From positions 182,001-246,000 of the forward strand of contig CAJNDS010002471.1 of assembly GCA_905221605.1 (NCBI GenBank): 64,000 nucleotides of DNA, written 5' to 3'. Positions 61,191-64,000 of the stretch are shown piece by piece (positions within the stretch are counted from its first letter, which is position 1; every line of letters begins with the position of its first letter). This DNA comes from Symbiodinium natans (lineage: Eukaryota > Sar > Dinophyceae > Suessiales > Symbiodiniaceae). The notes under the pieces were generated by a model, which saw only the letters and a program-made list of their open reading frames with translations, was not told the origin of the DNA and ran no database searches. A program made the translations under genes and the position numbers.

Positions 61191-63941
61191 CTGGATAAAG
61201 GGTTTAGGGTTTGGGGTTTAGGGTTTAGGGTTTAGGGTAGGGTTTCGGATACCAGGACGGTAACTTTCCACGGCCACAACCGAGATGTGGCCAGAATTAA
61301 CCCGCTCGACGCAAATCCTTCAAGGCAAAACCTGAACATGTTTCCCCCAGAATATGACAAGGTTAAGTTGGGAACCTGAAACCTAAAGCGGCGAAACCAA
61401 TACAACGGTACAGTGATCTTGGTGGAGTCTCTAAGCAGCTCGACTAAAGTTGAAGAAAGTTCAAGAAAAAACGGAGTATTCGTGTTCCTTTTACATTCTT
61501 GCAATTACACTCCACGGTCATGCATGAACACATATCAAATCAGTGTATGGCTTCTCCCCCCCCGCCCCTGTCATCCCTGTTGACCCAGCTGTCCACCCGA
61601 GCTTGCTCTTCCCGGTTGTCCTTCCCCGCCTCGCCCGTCGACCGTTCCTCCCGATCTTGTTCGCCAAGTATGGGAGCCCAACCCCGGAAAGAGATAGTGC
61701 TAGGATGTTCACCCTTGTACTAACCTCTGATAGGGATTCTTGCACCCTCTATTATAATCCTTGCTAAGACCTGTTCGTATAAGGGGGAGGCGTTAGCAGC
61801 AATTCTCCAAGACACCCCACCATCGTTGGCGCATCTGCTCGATCTGCGACAGTGAAACGGGCCAAGGGTTAAATTCGCGCTCAGCTTGCTTCGAGTGGCA
61901 AGATCTAGGATGGCCCTTAAAAACCCTCTAAAACAGGTTCTTGAATATGACCCTCTTAACACAAAAACAAGGAAAAACAACATGTCCCAGGGGCCTACCT
62001 AGTATTGAATTGCGCTAACGTAGAGAGTTGAAGTTTCCCTTTCACCCACCATCTTTTGTGTGCGCACTTCGCAAGGTGGCGGCCTCGTTCTGGATGATTT
62101 CCAGACACTTGCGGATCTGGGTACCTCAGCCATGTTGCCGTCAAGCCCCTTCAGCACTGACTCAGAGCCCTTGAGCCCTACTTGAACACCCAAGTCCTCA
62201 GCCGTGTTTACTACCTGTATCTAGGCACCTCAAGCCTATAGACAGTCCATGATTGCAGTGCCAGAAGCCTGTGAGATCTTGGCGGGCGATCGTGCTGTGG
62301 GCAGGCGAAATGTGCGCTGCTTGCTCGCACTTGTTGAACTTTGGACAGAGAGGGAGGGGAAACTTCCCAACACTGTGCCACTGCTGCACAGGGAGGGACG
62401 CGGGGCTTCCGAACCAAACTTCCCGCACGGCTTCCACAGACCTTCCACAAGCCTTCTGCAGGTTTCCAACCCTAAACCCTAAACCCTAAACCCTAAACCC
62501 TAAACCCTAAACCCTTCTGCAGGCAAGGGCATAATGTCCGCACTCGCTTTTCAAGGGCAAATGCACCTGACTTTGATGGGCTTTCTCAACGGGCTGTGTA
62601 GCGTGGGATGCTCCCCCTTATGCTAAAGGTCCTTAGTAGGGATTATAATGGTGGGTACTATGATCCCTACTAAGGATTGTAAGTGTAAGGGGGGACATCT
62701 CAATGTCTAGCCAACAAACAGACTGGGCTTCTTGTTTTCTATAGCGCGGCCAAGGACTCTCAGGGCTTTCAGTCTCGAACCTCTCTGGGTTTTCAAAAGG
62801 GATCCGTGGCCTAAGGATCCCTGACAAGGGTGTACAGTTTAGGTTTAGGGAACCTAAACCCTAAACCCTAAACCCTAAACCCGCAGCCAAATTTCAAGCA
62901 CATGCCAGAAGAAGCCAGGAAGCAGAGCTCCAGTGTGCGGAGTTCTCCCTCTTCTGAAAGCCGGGACCTGATTCTGGAAACTTTCTGGATCTAGGACTTA
63001 GAGTTTAGGGTTTAGGGTTTAGGGTTTCGGGTTTAGGGTTTTTGGTGCCTATAAAAGGCACATCCTGGGGAAAAAAAGTAAGTTGTTGTGCGGGCCTCGG
63101 AGCTTCTTTAGGTTCGCACTTCATGGCCAGCCAACAGGCTCAGGAGCTGTCTCCGTAAAGTGCTTTCCTACCAGGTCCCACCCTAAACCCTTAACCCTTA
63201 ACCCTAAACCCTAAACCCTAAACCCTAAACCCAATTAATTAATTCTGACCGCTTCTGTGTGTTTGGAAGTTTGCAGTTCTTCTCTCCCCGATTCAGCCTT
63301 CTGAAGCCTGAACGCCGCAAGGCCCAGGTCCGCCCAACACGTAAACTGCTGTCATGTAGGGGCCTAAATACATAGGGTTTTTTTTGGCTGAGGCAGGTTG
63401 TGGTGGTGTGACAGTGCGGCACTAATGTGTGTTGCATGGCATGTAGCATGCTCATCGGCTGTGGCCCTAGGCACCATGCCTTTCCAGTGTAAAAGCCAAT
63501 AGCCTGCGCCTGTGCTGTCAAAAGCCTGCTGTGCGCTGCTGTCAAGAGCAGGGCGCAGAACATGTGGGACAGGCCCTAAGGCAAAAGCACCTGCCATTCT
63601 CTTCAGCCATAGGGGCTCTTCACTGTCTTCAGAAGAAGGACTGCTTGGAGGCTCAGACGGGGCTATGTTTACTCGGGTGATGCACAAGTCCACCCAAGAC
63701 ACAACAAAAGGCCCTGCTGTCCAGCTCACTGGAAATGTGTCATGAGCCAGCTCTGTCCAACCCATGGCCCTGCGTGCATTCTGCAACAGCTCGGCTTCTC
63801 TCTGTGAGAGTTGCTCTTTGTAGCGCTCACTCCCCCCTCTCGTTTGGCGAGGCTGCCTCACTTCCTGAAGCCGCTCGAGGAGAGACCTCTCCCTGGCAGG
63901 CTTCTTTGAAGGGTGGCTGCTTCTTAGCTGTTGAAAGCTGC
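61117..63941 (-). CDS. gene E: 3' part of a multi-exon protein gene
   Basis: Minus-strand gene entering from the right edge, ending in TAA at 61117-61119. Five exons found. The largest (63730-63941) gives an Arg/Gln-rich helical segment (SERYKEQLSQREAELLQNAR), the last ends RLKRFVELLGSDARPKLN. Phases join between the first two; others remain ambiguous and an exon may be missing between 61190 and 62513. Family not recognised. Confidence 0.68.
62513..62566 (-). CDS. gene E, candidate exon
   Basis: 54 nt, acceptor AAAGTCAG|GTGCAT, donor AGAAGG|GTTTAGGG, the GT being the first repeat unit. Two frames are open: VHLPLKSECGHYALAC and AFALEKRVRTLCPCLQK. Confidence 0.5.
62881..62967 (-). CDS. gene E, exon SEEGELRTLELCFLASSGM
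   Basis: 87 nt, acceptor GAATCAG|GTCCCG, donor TGCGG|GTTTAGGG: the telomeric array starts at the donor GT. Bracketed by TTTAGGG on its right. Start phase does not match the preceding exon as drawn, so the frame is not final. Confidence 0.67.
63250..63345 (-). CDS. gene E, exon WADLGLAAFRLQKAESGREE
   Basis: 32 codons, acceptor GACAGCAG|TTTACG, donor GAAGCG|GTCAGA, phase 0 at both ends. CCCTAAA array lies about 15 nt beyond the donor. Confidence 0.74.
63730..63941 (-). CDS. gene E, exon with SERYKEQLSQREAELLQNAR
   Basis: 212 nt, the longest exon found. Acceptor CTGCCACAG|GCAGCT, consensus donor TTTCCA|GTGAGC. The peptide is basic, then a predicted helix, ending MGWTELAHDTFP. The frame stays open past the donor to 63364, so retention is possible, but composition drops. 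Confidence 0.78.
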
Positions 63942-64000
63942 CTGTGGCAGAGCTAGAAAGGCTCTTGTATGTGAATACAGTGCAAAGCATGTCTGCAGGC

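Larger units (their letters stand above)
1136..63233. repeat. about 90 interspersed telomere-type arrays (CCCTAAA / TTTAGGG)
   Basis: Arrays of 2 to about 19 units of the 7-mer, in both orientations, occur every few hundred bases. Degenerate units (CCCTGAA, CCCTAGA, CCCGAAA, CTCTAAA) are common at array edges. This is not a chromosome end: arrays are short, change orientation and are separated by unique sequence with genes. Orientation is not random with respect to exons (see findings). Confidence 0.98.

Noticed and set aside
1136-63233. CRISPR-like array
   Set aside because: The regular repeats are plain tandem telomeric units without spacers of constant length, and the genes are eukaryotic with introns.
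1-64000. Chromosome end or subtelomere because of TTTAGGG arrays
   Set aside because: Arrays are short, alternate in orientation throughout and surround genes; no long terminal array exists at either edge.

Overview
The window reads as nuclear DNA of a dinoflagellate or a close alveolate relative. Three things point there. (1) The 7-mer TTTAGGG/CCCTAAA, an Arabidopsis-type telomere unit also used by dinoflagellates, is scattered through the whole window in roughly 90 short arrays on both strands. (2) Coding sequence is broken into very short exons (about 27-212 nt, mostly 36-100 nt) whose introns end in AG, usually AG|G, and begin with GT, GC or GA; mixed GT/GC/GA donors are a known dinoflagellate trait. 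(3) Every gene I could rebuild lies on the minus strand in tandem, like the one-way gene arrays of dinoflagellates. The species assignment is inference.

Long ORFs mislead here: most are low-complexity or antisense. I found the genes by reading the short unique stretches between telomeric arrays, then checking that splice sites and reading phases join. From right to left (the direction of transcription): gene E, ending in a TAA at 61117-61119, with exons back to at least 63941; gene C, about 60663 to a TGA at 51020, product unrecognised; a Met-starting exon at 50848-50776 only about 170 bp after that stop; an aldo/keto reductase gene with exons from 43964 down to 35820; and a large gene encoding a DUF3638-type P-loop protein, with a core of phase-compatible exons from 23390 to 10850. 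Further exons at 24816-35374 and 2327-8826 probably belong to that gene's two ends, but this is not proven.

The unusual signal is how telomeric repeats are placed around exons. About two dozen exons sit in the layout CCCTAAA array - exon - TTTAGGG array. For a minus-strand gene this puts CCCTAAAC about 10-40 nt before the 3' splice site, where a branch point belongs, and puts (G)GTTTAGGG just after the 5' splice site, in several cases supplying the GT itself. Stretches with the opposite layout (TTTAGGG - unique - CCCTAAA) are intronic wherever I could tell. The repeats therefore look recruited as intron signals, or the introns look built from telomeric repeat DNA.

The introns also carry several families of 60-170 bp palindromic fold-back elements, some starting within a few bases of a donor site; variant arrays with 9-mer (TTTATAGGG) and 8-mer (TTTTAGGG) units; homopolymer G/C tracts; CA-, CT-, AT- and trinucleotide microsatellites; and a 9-bp GC-rich minisatellite. 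No rRNA, convincing tRNA, CRISPR array, bacterial gene or transposase gene was seen.
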